Translations under genes and position numbers: made by a program | NCBI GenBank assembly: GCA_025352565.1 | Contig: JANXTF010000020.1 | Coordinates: 1-64,000, forward strand | Source: Rhodospirillales bacterium | Lineage (GTDB): Bacteria > Pseudomonadota > Alphaproteobacteria > Acetobacterales > Acetobacteraceae | DNA length: 64,000 bases | Reading direction: 5' to 3' | In this document: piece after piece, positions 1 to 8,086 of the stretch | Numbering within the stretch: position 1 is the stretch's first letter | Layout of the letters: every line of letters starts with the position of its first letter | Notes under the pieces: model-generated | Told to the model about the DNA's origin: nothing | Databases searched by the model: none | What the model saw: only the letters and a program-made list of their open reading frames with translations

Positions 1-1
1 C

Positions 2-157
2 GTGCTGCCCCGCCGATGGGTGGTCGAGCGCACGTTCGCCTGGCTCAACCGCTGCCGCCGCCTTGCCAAAGATTTCGAAAACCGCACCCGTAACGCACTC
101 GCATTCCTGCAACTCGCGTCAATCAGGTTGATGACGCGAAAACTCTGCAATCGCTGA
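2..157 (+). mobile_element. IS5-family transposase, C-terminal end (cut by window start)
   Basis: An open frame enters from the left edge and stops at a TGA at 155-157, giving 51 residues. It contains [16 protein letters not shown], the typical segment around the last acidic residue (E) of the DDE catalytic triad in IS5-family transposases, followed by the usual short basic tail. The rest of the element lies outside the window, so it is not possible to tell whether it is intact. The bases just after the stop (about 159-180) are where the right terminal inverted repeat would be expected, but its partner cannot be seen. Confidence 0.75.
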
Positions 158-497
158 ATGAGTTTTCGGACGGACTCTGAGCACCCGCCGTTCCCGCCAC
201 GAACAAAAACGCCATGCACACAAATGCCCAAGACTGTCGCTTCATTTCATCCCCCCCACTTTTTTAGTATTGCAGCCGGCCCGACCATATGAAGGTCGCG
301 CCGAGCCGTCGCTACTTTCTTCTCAGTCTTAAGTTTTCTTGTGTGTGTTTAGACATGCAAGCGCGTGGCGAACAGGGGTCGCCCCATAGACGGGCAGAAT
401 AGCACGGTGGGCGGCACGGACCAGGAACATAGGGCTACGCACGAGTGAGTCAGTCGTTGGGCATCAGGACGGTCCCGCATGTTGGGCGGCAGGACAA
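158..497. other. Non-coding stretch between IS end and amidase remnant
   Basis: No convincing gene was seen in these 340 bases. The segment is visibly richer in A/T and homopolymer runs (C and T runs around 250-265, T-rich 310-350) than the genes around it. That fits an insertion boundary or a decayed region. Possible IS5-type right end at the left side of the segment; no promoter could be assigned with confidence. Confidence 0.4.
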
Positions 498-821
498 ATG
501 ACCTCTTGGCGGCATGAGGAACCGCCCCCCTCTGTCGAGAGAAGGTCGGGCCTGAGCGCCACCGACCTGCTCGCCGCCTACCAGACCCGCTCGCTGTCGC
601 CGGTCGATGTCGTGGGGACCGTGCTGGACCGGGTCGGGGTGTGGGACACGACGCTGAACGCGCTGTGGACCGTGGAGACCGAAGCGGCACCAGCGGCGGC
701 GCGCGCCTCCGAGAAGCGTCGGGCCGAGGGGCAACCGGTCGGGGCCCTCGACGGGGCGAGTGTGACGCTCAAGGAGAACATCGCCACCAAGGGCACCGCT
801 AGTCGCGGTATGAGGCCTTGA
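498..821 (+). pseudogene. Truncated amidase (amidase-signature family), N-terminal fragment
   Basis: The 107 residues look like the start of an amidase-signature enzyme (GatA/AtzF-like). SATDLLAAYQTRSLSPVDVV is the usual N-terminal helix, and VTLKENIATKG near residues 92-102 contains the Lys of the Ser-Ser-Lys triad. The frame then runs into unrelated sequence and stops about 20 codons later. Family members are about 450-500 residues, so the glycine/serine-rich core with both catalytic serines is missing and the protein cannot be an active amidase. The break falls at about 798, where the 3' end of the opposite-strand CsbD-like gene begins, so an insertion or deletion joined the two. Confidence 0.65.
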
Positions 822-1227
822 AGCGGCCGAGTTCCGCGGCGCGCTCATGTGGACCCCGGTTAATAAGGTAGCCGATGAGTACACCGAATGCCCCTGCCAG
901 AAGGATTGCCATCAACGGCTCCTCCCTGATCTGCCCGCCCACGTAGCGGGCGGCCCCGGCGCTCTCCGCGTAGGCCTGCTGACCGAGACCCGAAGCTTGC
1001 GAGCCAGCCCGCCGCCCTATCGTGCGAACTCGCTCAGCAGCGGAGGACACAGCATCGCTTGCCTTGCCGTAAGCGGCCTGCGCCTTGCCCGCCACTTCTT
1101 CGGCGGCCCCACTAACCTGAGACTTCACGTCCCCCATAAATCCTTCGGTGGCTTCCTCAGCCTTGGCTCCCATTTGGCGAGATGCACCCGCTATCCCGTT
1201 TTCGCTCATCTTGGCTTTTCCCATCAC
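799..1227 (-). CDS. CsbD/DUF883-like glycine-zipper membrane-anchored stress protein
   Basis: 142 residues. The first 100 are an alanine/glycine/lysine/glutamate-rich helical region with the CsbD-like pattern GDVKSQVSGAAEEVAGKAQ. The C-terminus (about 103-124, EEPLMAILLAGAFGVLIGYL) is a single hydrophobic segment with small-residue spacing, as in ElaB/YqjD/DUF883 proteins that tether ribosomes or stress factors to the inner membrane. It lies alone on the minus strand, 160 bases downstream of the SDR gene. ATG codons at 1227, 1224 and 1209 are all in frame; the longest is used here. Function by family is general stress adaptation; the exact role is not known. Confidence 0.7.
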   Translation of the reverse strand: MMGKAKMSENGIAGASRQMGAKAEEATEGFMGDVKSQVSGAAEEVAGKAQAAYGKASDAVSSAAERVRTIGRRAGSQASGLGQQAYAESAGAARYVGGQIREEPLMAILLAGAFGVLIGYLINRGPHERAAELGRFKASYRD

Positions 1228-1387
1228 TTACTGGCGCGCCAGATGCGGCAGGCCACCTACACCTCGAGTACTTATGCGCGCGACGATCGCTGGTTCCGGT
1301 TTCTTCCGCCGCTGAAGCATCCAGCGAGAGAGCGAGAGCGGCCCGGCTCTGCCCCCCGGCAATGTGCGCGAGGGTGTGCGGCACACG

Positions 1388-2140
1388 TTACGGGCCGAGA
1401 AGCTGCCCGCCATCCACAACAATGGTCTGCCCCGTCACCCAGCGCGCCCGGTCGCTGGCCAGGAACATCGCCACCTCGGCCACCTCCTCGGGCTTGCCCA
1501 TGCGGCCGAACGGGATCTGTCCCAGCGTCGCCTGATACAGGGCGGCATCCTCAGTCCGTCGCCGTTCCCAGGTGCCGCCCGGAAACTCGATCGAGCCGGG
1601 CGCCACGGCGTTCACCCTGATGCCGTCCGCGGCCATCATGCGCGCCTGGCTCGCGGTGTAGTGGATCACGGCTGCCTTGATCGCCCCGTAAGGCGGGTTC
1701 CGCTTGGTCGCCCGCATCGCCGAAATACTGGTCACGTTCACGATCGACCCGCCTGGGCGCTCCCGCAGGTATTTCGCGGCCGCAGCGCTCGCGCGCACGA
1801 CCGCCATCAGATCGACATTCAGAGAGGCAGCCCAGCTTTCCTCGTCGTCCGACGCGCCGAAGCCAGACGCGTTGTTCACCAGTATATCGATGCCGCCGAG
1901 TGCCGTCGCCGCGTCCGGCACGAACCTCGCAATGTCGGAGGCATCGGCCAGATCGGCCGTCGCCGCATAGGCCGTGCGGCCCAGCGCCGCGAGTTCGGCC
2001 CGCGTTGCCCCCAGAGCGCCGCCGCCTCGCGCGCAGATCGCGACGCTCGCCCCCGCCCCGGCGAAGCCGAGCGCGATGGAGCGCCCGATGCCGCGGCTTC
2101 CGCCCATGACCACAACCCGCCGCCCGCTGAATTCTTCCAT
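1388..2140 (-). CDS. SDR family NAD(P)-dependent oxidoreductase
   Basis: A 250-residue classical short-chain dehydrogenase/reductase, full length. The Rossmann glycine motif GGSRGIG is at 13-19, the NNAS motif starts at 89, and the catalytic residues are Ser138, Tyr151 and Lys155 (YGAIK). The C-terminal WVTGQTIVVDGG is the usual end of the family. Substrate is not predictable from sequence. A 76-bp part of this gene (1701-1776, encoding the stretch before the catalytic Ser through it) occurs again almost identically at 45239-45314, in the same orientation, beside a dead ISAs1 element. Confidence 0.9.
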   Translation of the reverse strand: MEEFSGRRVVVMGGSRGIGRSIALGFAGAGASVAICARGGGALGATRAELAALGRTAYAATADLADASDIARFVPDAATALGGIDILVNNASGFGASDDEESWAASLNVDLMAVVRASAAAAKYLRERPGGSIVNVTSISAMRATKRNPPYGAIKAAVIHYTASQARMMAADGIRVNAVAPGSIEFPGGTWERRRTEDAALYQATLGQIPFGRMGKPEEVAEVAMFLASDRARWVTGQTIVVDGGQLLGP

Positions 2141-2418
2141 GCCCTACGGATACAGGAGGCTCAGGCGGGCGGGAAGGCTTTCCGGCGCGCCCACCCCGCT
2201 GTAGCCCGCCGGCGTGGTAGACCGCGCATCGTCCGCGCGGCTGGGAAGCCAAGCCCCTCCCTGCGACCAATCAGCCGACCCTGGTGATGACGCACCGCAG
2301 CCAACCAGGACCGCGCAACGCGTATCGCTCGGGCGAGACATCGATGGCGGTCACTCTGGCCCCGGTGGGGGGGGGGCGATGTGGATTGCAAATGCCCCCC
2401 GCCCAGAACCAATTTCCA
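2141..2418. other. Gap with possible dehydrogenase debris and a G10 tract
   Basis: 278 bases between two minus-strand genes. No intact gene was seen. On the minus strand near 2271-2360 a short stretch translates as GARVTAIDVSPERYAL, which resembles the nucleotide-binding strand of zinc alcohol dehydrogenases, but the frame breaks at once. This may be gene debris or chance. A run of ten G at 2367-2376 is the longest homopolymer noticed in the window. Confidence 0.3.
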
Positions 2419-4110
2419 TCAGGCCGTGCAAACCACATCCACCAGCGCCGCCTTCCGCTCGCCGCGCACCACGCCGAACGCCCGTTCAAGCACTTCCGGC
2501 AGCAGCGCCGGATCGGCGCAGGTGAAACCCGCCACGCCGCAGGCTTCGGCAACGAGCGCGTGGCGCGGGCCTGGGGCCAGCCGGGTGAGCGGCATGACGG
2601 CGGCGCGGGTAGCGTGGCCGTGCGGATACATCGCGCGGGTGGCGCGATCGACCGCCCCCCAGCCGCCGTTGTTGAACACCACTGAAAGCACCGCCACGCG
2701 CTCCGTGGCCGCCACCTGGTGGCAGGCGACCGGGTTGGCGAAGATGTGGCTGCCGTCGCCGATGGCCGCGATCACCTCGCAGCCGGGTGCGGCGAGTTTG
2801 GCGCCCATGGCGGCGGGCATCCCCCAGCCGAGGGCGCCGGCGGGGGAACTGCCGAAGAAGCTGCCGGGGCGGGAGGTGTGCATGGCACTTCGGATCAGCG
2901 GGTATTCGTTCACCAGCAGGCTGTCGGGCGCGCGGGCGCGGTCGAGGCAGGCACTGGCCCAGGCCATCGTCATGCGCGCGGGCGGGGATCGCACCGCGTC
3001 CAGCCCGGCCTGGCGGATCGCGGCGCAGCGTTGGACGATGCCGGGCGCATTGCGGGCGCGCGGGCCGAGTTCGGCCAGCAGCGCTTCCAGGATCAGCCGG
3101 GGCGCGCCCTGCAGCGTGTGCGCCGATGGAAAGCCGCGCACCGGATAGCGGGCTTGCAGCGGATCCTCGCCGGCCTGGATCACGACGGCATCCGGGGCGA
3201 GGCGGTCGGTGGCCGGCATCCAGGGCACGTCGCATTCCAGCACCAGGACTACGTCGGAATCGGGCAGCCAGGGCGCCACCTCGAAGCCGCCATGCAGCGC
3301 GTGCCCGCTGGCGAGGTTCAGGTGGCGCGGCCGGTATTCGACCACCGGGGCGCCGAGGCGCGCGGCCAGGGCGGCGAGCAAATCGGGCACGGCGGTGTCG
3401 GCACCCGCGCGCGCGGTCACGATCAGGGGCCGCGCCGCGCCGTGCAGCAGGCCGGCGACAACGGCGAGGGCGGCGGGGTTGGGCGCGCAAGGGTAGGCGG
3501 GGGCGACGGGCTGGGGCGGGCCGTCCCCGGCGGGCTTCATGGCCAGGACCTCGCGCGGCAAAGTGAGATAAACGGGGCCGCGCGGGGCGGAGTGGGCGAG
3601 CGCCAGAGCGCGCTCGGTGACCACGCGCATCTGGCGCGGGTCGCGAAGTTCATAGTCCCACCTGACGGTTTCGCGGAGCATGCCGGCCTGGTCGAACATC
3701 TCCTGCGCCCAGTGGATGTTGAGCGAGCGGGCGCCCGGCGCGCCGTGCTCCAGGATCGGCGTGCGGCCGGCGGCCAGCAGCATGGGCACGTAGTCGCGCT
3801 CGGCGTTGATGAGGCCCGCGATGGAGTTGGCGGTGCCCACGTTGACATGCACCATCGCCGCCTGCGCGCGCCCGCTGACCATGGCGTGGCCATGCGCCAT
3901 CGACACGGCGACGTTCTCGTGCGGCGCGATCACCGCGCGGGGCACGGCGAGGCCGAGTTCCGCGGCACGGGCGAGCGCCTCGACGATCGGCGGGAAATCG
4001 GTGCCGGAATTGGCGAACAGGAAATCGACCCCGCGGGCGGCGAGCAGGCGAAGCCAGGCCTCGGCGACGGTGCGGGGCGCGAGGTCATGGGACACGTGGT
4101 CATCGGTCAT
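2419..4110 (-). CDS. Thiamine diphosphate-dependent enzyme, acetolactate-synthase/benzoylformate-decarboxylase superfamily
   Basis: 563 residues, the full length of the ThDP family with three domains. The N-terminal Pyr domain has the catalytic Glu65 in APHENVAVS. The middle domain follows, and the C-terminal PP domain has the ThDP/Mg motif starting GDGSHIF at 451 and ending with NN at 480-481. Such enzymes decarboxylate or carboligate 2-oxoacids in the cytoplasm; the substrate is unknown. The gene is divergent from an amidohydrolase and a branched-chain-type ABC transporter, so it may act on a related acid. The annotated ATG is the third of four ATGs produced by a 7-bp tandem repeat; a GTG at 4095 (VSHDLAPRT) is an alternative start. 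Confidence 0.87.
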   Translation of the reverse strand: MTDDHVSHDLAPRTVAEAWLRLLAARGVDFLFANSGTDFPPIVEALARAAELGLAVPRAVIAPHENVAVSMAHGHAMVSGRAQAAMVHVNVGTANSIAGLINAERDYVPMLLAAGRTPILEHGAPGARSLNIHWAQEMFDQAGMLRETVRWDYELRDPRQMRVVTERALALAHSAPRGPVYLTLPREVLAMKPAGDGPPQPVAPAYPCAPNPAALAVVAGLLHGAARPLIVTARAGADTAVPDLLAALAARLGAPVVEYRPRHLNLASGHALHGGFEVAPWLPDSDVVLVLECDVPWMPATDRLAPDAVVIQAGEDPLQARYPVRGFPSAHTLQGAPRLILEALLAELGPRARNAPGIVQRCAAIRQAGLDAVRSPPARMTMAWASACLDRARAPDSLLVNEYPLIRSAMHTSRPGSFFGSSPAGALGWGMPAAMGAKLAAPGCEVIAAIGDGSHIFANPVACHQVAATERVAVLSVVFNNGGWGAVDRATRAMYPHGHATRAAVMPLTRLAPGPRHALVAEACGVAGFTCADPALLPEVLERAFGVVRGERKAALVDVVCTA

Positions 4111-4127
4111 CGGTCATCGGTCATCGG
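4100..4127. repeat. Four perfect 7-bp tandem repeats over a start codon
   Basis: TCATCGG is repeated four times without interruption (CCGATGA on the minus strand). Every copy carries an ATG on the minus strand, at 4124, 4117, 4110 and 4103. Because the unit is 7 bp, only the copy at 4110 is in frame with the ThDP enzyme. Gain or loss of a copy would put a different ATG in frame at a different distance from the upstream sequence. The repeat also fills much of the 67-bp divergent promoter gap. Confidence 0.9.
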
Positions 4128-4177
4128 GGGGACCTCGGGGTGGTTGCGGATTCGCGGTTCCTCGGACACGATGCCGC

Positions 4178-5065
4178 ATGGCTGAAACCGGCACCATGGC
4201 GGGCGGCGCGATCGACATCGTGGTGAACCCGCTGACGCCCCGCATCATGGCCGCGCGGCCCGCCTGGACCCGGAATTTCCATGTCCAGAAGATCGGCCGG
4301 GATGCGCGGGACGTGGCGGCGGTGCCGCTGGAGGCGATGCTGGCGCAGATGGACGCGGCCGGGATCGAGCGGGCCTTCCTGGTGTCGTGCAAGCTGGGGC
4401 AGCTTGGCACGCAAGGTGCCTGGCACATGCCCGACGAATGGATCGCGGAGGCGGTGGCCGCACACCCCACGCGGTTCCATGGCCTCGCGGGGGTGGACCC
4501 GACGGAGGGGATGGACGGGGTTCGGCGGCTGGAGCGCGCGGTGCGCGAATTCGGCTTCATCGGCGCCCACACCTATCCGCATTGGTTCGAGCTGCCGCCC
4601 AACCACGCGCGCTACTACCCGTTCTACGCCAAATGCTGCGAGCTGGGCGTGCCGATCCAGATGCAGGTAGGCCAGTCGCTGATCTACGATCCCGCGCGCC
4701 GGCTGCGCAGCGTGGGCCGGCCGATCCTGCTCGACGATATCGCCTGCGACTTCCCGGAACTGAAGATCGTCGGCATCCATATCGGCATCCCCTGGCATGA
4801 CGAGATGATCGCGATGGCCTGGAAGCACCCGAACGTGTTCATCGGCACCGATGCCCATAGCCCGCGCTACTGGCCCGCGAGCTTCGTCCACTACCTGAAC
4901 AGCTATGGCCGGGAGAAGGTGATGTTCGGGACCGATTTTCCGGTGCTGGGCTTCGGCCGCACGGTGCGCGAGATCGCCGGCCTCGGGCTGCGGCCGGAGG
5001 TGATGCGGGCGATGATGCGGGACAACGCGATGCGGGTGTACGGGCTGGGGAAGGAATTGTTATGA
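4178..5065 (+). CDS. Amidohydrolase family protein (ACMSD/4-OMA-hydratase-like TIM barrel)
   Basis: 295 residues from the ATG at 4178; a second in-frame ATG lies at 4196. The pattern GIERAFLVS, then HPTRFHGLAGVDP, IGAHTYPHW, VGIHIGIPWHDE and MFGTDFPVLGF, is that of amidohydrolase_2 proteins related to aminocarboxymuconate-semialdehyde decarboxylase. These use a metal bound by His/Asp residues of a TIM barrel. The Asp in GTDFP and the His in GIHIG are present. The usual N-terminal HxH is not obvious (only FHVQK is seen), so metal binding may be altered. The gene overlaps the following binding-protein gene by 4 bp, so uptake and turnover are probably co-expressed. Confidence 0.8.
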   Translation: MAETGTMAGGAIDIVVNPLTPRIMAARPAWTRNFHVQKIGRDARDVAAVPLEAMLAQMDAAGIERAFLVSCKLGQLGTQGAWHMPDEWIAEAVAAHPTRFHGLAGVDPTEGMDGVRRLERAVREFGFIGAHTYPHWFELPPNHARYYPFYAKCCELGVPIQMQVGQSLIYDPARRLRSVGRPILLDDIACDFPELKIVGIHIGIPWHDEMIAMAWKHPNVFIGTDAHSPRYWPASFVHYLNSYGREKVMFGTDFPVLGFGRTVREIAGLGLRPEVMRAMMRDNAMRVYGLGKELL

Positions 5066-6219
5066 GGTATGCCTATCTGGCGGTGGCGACGGCGCTGCTG
5101 GCCCCGGCACCGGGGTTTTCGCAGGCTCCGAAACCGGTCGTTTTGGGCATTGTCACGGCCCAAACGGGGCCTTTGGCGGCCGCTGGGCGCTTCCAGATGA
5201 ACGGTTTCGCGATGGCTTTGGACGCGCTGAACCGCGATGGCGGGATCGAGATCGCGGGCCAGCGCCGGCCGGTGGCGCTCAAGGTGTACGACACGCATTG
5301 CAGCCCGGCCGAGGGCGCCTCGGCGATGGAGCGGCTGGCCAGCGTGGATCGGGCCGCGATGGTGCTCGGCGAACTGTGCAGCCCGGCGGTGGCGGCCGAG
5401 ACGCCGGTGGCGCAGGACAATTCGGTGCCGTTCGTGATCACCGTGCCGACGGCGGAGAACCTCACGCTAAGCGGCAATCCATGGGTGTTCCGGGTGAATG
5501 CCGACAACAACCAACTCAATCAGGCACTTGGGCGATACGTGGTGGAGAAGGGCCTGGCGCCGCTGGCGTTCATTGCCTGGAACAACGACGCGGGGCGCGG
5601 CGGGGTGCGCAGCATGGAGGCGCTGCTGGGGGCCTCGGCGAAGGTCGCCTATACCGGCTACTTCAACGTGGGCGAGGTCGATTTCTCGGCCCATGTCAGC
5701 AACATACGCCGCGCGGGCGCCCGCTCGGTAATGCTGTTCATGGACGAGGAACCGGGGGCGCTGGCCATCCGCCAGCTCCGCGACGCCGGGCTCGGCGTGC
5801 AGCTGATCGGCACGCTGGCGATGGGCTCGGCGCGGTTCCTCGCGCGGCTCGATGCGAAATACCTCGCGGGCATGATGCAGTACAACGCCTTCCCGCCCAG
5901 CGCGCCGCAGCCGCGCATCCGGGCGTTCGACGACCAGTACCGCGCCCGTTTCAAGGAGGAGAGCCACGGCTTCGCGGCCCAGAGCTACGACGCGCTGATG
6001 CTGGCCGCCGATGCGCTGCACCGCGCGGGAACCACGACCGATGGCGAGGCGGTGCGCAAGGCGCTCGCCGCCACCAGCTACGACGGCGTGATCGGCCACA
6101 TCGCCTTCGATGCGCACGGCCAGGCCGCCCCCCCCGTGTACGTGACCCAGTGGTGCGACGACGGCACCCGCAAGATCATCTTCCCGGCCGAGCTCGCCTC
6201 GGCCTGCGGCGGAGGCTGA
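5062..6219 (+). CDS. ABC transporter substrate-binding protein, branched-chain amino acid type (LivJ-like)
   Basis: 385 residues with a Sec signal peptide ending near FSQA (about residue 21). The body starts KPVVLGIVTAQTGPLAAAG, the standard opening of periplasmic Leu/Ile/Val-type binding proteins, and continues through two Rossmann-like lobes (NDAGRGGVRS, ARSVMLFMDEEPGA). It should deliver its ligand to the permease pair encoded just downstream. Family 4 binding proteins bind amino acids, aromatic acids, amides and urea, so the true ligand is open. The linked amidohydrolase and ThDP enzyme suggest a carboxylic acid. ATGA overlap with the gene before. Confidence 0.88.
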   Translation: MRYAYLAVATALLAPAPGFSQAPKPVVLGIVTAQTGPLAAAGRFQMNGFAMALDALNRDGGIEIAGQRRPVALKVYDTHCSPAEGASAMERLASVDRAAMVLGELCSPAVAAETPVAQDNSVPFVITVPTAENLTLSGNPWVFRVNADNNQLNQALGRYVVEKGLAPLAFIAWNNDAGRGGVRSMEALLGASAKVAYTGYFNVGEVDFSAHVSNIRRAGARSVMLFMDEEPGALAIRQLRDAGLGVQLIGTLAMGSARFLARLDAKYLAGMMQYNAFPPSAPQPRIRAFDDQYRARFKEESHGFAAQSYDALMLAADALHRAGTTTDGEAVRKALAATSYDGVIGHIAFDAHGQAAPPVYVTQWCDDGTRKIIFPAELASACGGG

Positions 6220-6235
6220 CCGCGCCGGGGTTCGC

Positions 6236-6275
6236 GGCGATGGCGTTCCCGGCGATGGCGTTCCCGGCGATGGCG
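6236..6275. repeat. 15-bp tandem repeat at the start of a LivH-like gene
   Basis: GGCGATGGCGTTCCC occurs twice in tandem (6236-6250, 6251-6265) and a third time in part (6266-6275). It yields three in-frame ATG codons and the peptide MAFPA repeated. Being a multiple of three, copy-number change would alter only the N-terminal length. Confidence 0.85.
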
Positions 6276-7139
6276 GTCATCGCACAGGCGGTGAACGGCA
6301 TCATGATGGGGGCCGTCTACGCGCTGTTCGCCGTCGGCATGGTGCTGGTGTTCGGGGTGATGCGGGTGCTGAACTTCGCCCATGGCGCGGTGTTCATGGC
6401 CGGCGGCTATCTGTGCTGGTTCGCCATGGCCCACGTCTCGCCCATCTATCCTGTGGCGCTGCTGTTCAGCACGGCGGGCGGCGCGGCGATCGGGCTGGTG
6501 CTGGAACGCCTCGTGTTCCGCCGGCTGCGGGAGAACCTGTCCATGCAGATCGTGGCCTCGCTCGGCCTCATTCTCATGGCGCAAAACGGCGTGCTGCTGC
6601 TGTTCGGGGCCGACGCGCTGCAGATCGAGGCGCCTTCGCTGCGCCGCGTGCTGCGCCTGGGTGAACTCGGCTTCACCGTGCAGCATCTGGTGATCCTCGC
6701 CGCCGTCGCGGTCGCGGTCGCGTCGCTCCATGTGTTCCTCTCCCGCTCCCGCCTCGGCATCGCGATGCGGGCCGCGAGCCAGGACATCCAGGCGGCCCGC
6801 GTCGTGGGCATCGCGCCGGACCGGGTGTTCGCCATCACCTTCGCGCTGTCGGGCGCGCTGGCGGCCCTTGGCGGGGCGCTGCTGGGGCCGTTGTTCCTGG
6901 TGTTCCCCGGCATGGGCGACCTGCCGCTGCTGAAGGGCCTTACCGCCATCGTGCTCGGCGGCATGGGCAGCGTGTGGGGCGCTGTGCTGGGCGGCCTTGC
7001 GATCGGGCTGCTGGAAGCCGAGGCCACCCTGTTCGCGCCCACCGATTATCGCGACCTCGTGGTGTTCGCCGCCCTGATCGCGACCCTGCTGCTGCGCCCG
7101 CGCGGCCTGTTCGGCACCGCGATCCGGGGCGAGCCTTGA
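6240..7139 (+). CDS. Branched-chain-type ABC transporter permease (LivH-like)
   Basis: About 299 residues from the first of three in-frame ATGs (6240, 6255, 6270). These come from a 15-bp tandem duplication that gives MAFPAMAFPAMAVIAQ. Family homology begins at AVIAQAVNGIMMGAVYAL, so 6270 may be the original start. About eight membrane segments are visible, with the family hallmarks VLNFAHGAVFMAGGY and the EAA-like stretch RAASQDIQAARVVGI followed by LGGMGSVWGAVLGG. It forms the inner-membrane channel with the LivM-like product of the next gene, which it overlaps by 4 bp. Confidence 0.88.
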   Translation: MAFPAMAFPAMAVIAQAVNGIMMGAVYALFAVGMVLVFGVMRVLNFAHGAVFMAGGYLCWFAMAHVSPIYPVALLFSTAGGAAIGLVLERLVFRRLRENLSMQIVASLGLILMAQNGVLLLFGADALQIEAPSLRRVLRLGELGFTVQHLVILAAVAVAVASLHVFLSRSRLGIAMRAASQDIQAARVVGIAPDRVFAITFALSGALAALGGALLGPLFLVFPGMGDLPLLKGLTAIVLGGMGSVWGAVLGGLAIGLLEAEATLFAPTDYRDLVVFAALIATLLLRPRGLFGTAIRGEP

Positions 7140-8086
7140 AGGCGGCCGCGACCCTCCTCGCGGTGGCCACGGCCGCGCTGCTGCCGGTCGCCTTCCCCGG
7201 CCAACCCTATATGCTTCAACTGGCGACGCTTACCCTGTGCGGCATCGTGCCGGCGATCGGGCTGAACCTGCTGTTCGGCTACACCGGGCTGGTCTCGCTC
7301 GGCCATATGGGCTTCGCGGGCGTCGGCGGCTACGCGGCCGCCCTGTTGATGAAGCAGGCGGGATGGCCATTCCTGCCCGCCCTCGGCTCGGGCGCCCTCC
7401 TGGCCGGCGCGGTGGGACTGCTGGTGGGCATCCCCTGCCTGCGCCTGCGCAGCCACTTCTTCATCATCGTGACCCTGGCCGTCGGCCTGATCCTGAGCAC
7501 GCTGTTCACCAACCTCGACTGGCTGACCGGCGGCGCCGAGGGGTTGCCCGGCATCCCCCGTCCACGGCCGCTTGCGATCGGCGGCGTCCGCATCGTGCTG
7601 GCGACGCCGATCGGCTTCTACTGGGTGGCGCTCGCTGTCACGCTGGGTGCGTTGCTGCTGCAATGGGCGGTGGTGCGCTCCCCGTTCGGCAGCGCGCTGG
7701 CAGCCATCCGCCAGGACGAGACGATGGCCGCCGCGCGGGGCGTGGACGTGTTCGCCCATAAGCTCGCGGTGTTCGCGCTTTCGGCCGGCATCGCGGGTGC
7801 CGGCGGCGCGCTGCAGGCGAGCTTCCTGCGCGTTGCCGCCCCCGCCAGCTTCGACCTCGCGGCCAGCATCAACCTGGTCGCGGTGGTCATCATTGGCGGC
7901 CCCGGCTATCTCGCCGGCCCGGTGCTGGGTTCGATCGTGTTCGTCGCACTGCCCGAAGCCCTGCGCGCGGCCGCCCAGGCGCGGCTGTTCGTGTTCGGCG
8001 CCGTGCTGGTTCTGCTCGCCTTGTTCGCCCCGCGCGGATTGCTGGGTCTTGGCACACGCCTGCTGCGCCGCCATGCCGCTTCTTGA
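7136..8086 (+). CDS. Branched-chain-type ABC transporter permease (LivM-like)
   Basis: About 316 residues from a TTG start at 7136, which overlaps the upstream stop as TTGA; no ATG lies nearer to the start of homology. The membrane protein carries the LivM hallmark FGYTGLVSLGHMGFAGVGGYAAALL near the N-terminus and AIRQDETMAAARGVD, the contact loop for the ATPases, followed by VVIIGGPGYLAGPVLGS. It pairs with the LivH-like permease to form the translocation pore. The following ATPase gene starts inside its last codons (ATG at 8073), a tight operon junction. Confidence 0.87.
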   Translation: MKAAATLLAVATAALLPVAFPGQPYMLQLATLTLCGIVPAIGLNLLFGYTGLVSLGHMGFAGVGGYAAALLMKQAGWPFLPALGSGALLAGAVGLLVGIPCLRLRSHFFIIVTLAVGLILSTLFTNLDWLTGGAEGLPGIPRPRPLAIGGVRIVLATPIGFYWVALAVTLGALLLQWAVVRSPFGSALAAIRQDETMAAARGVDVFAHKLAVFALSAGIAGAGGALQASFLRVAAPASFDLAASINLVAVVIIGGPGYLAGPVLGSIVFVALPEALRAAAQARLFVFGAVLVLLALFAPRGLLGLGTRLLRRHAAS

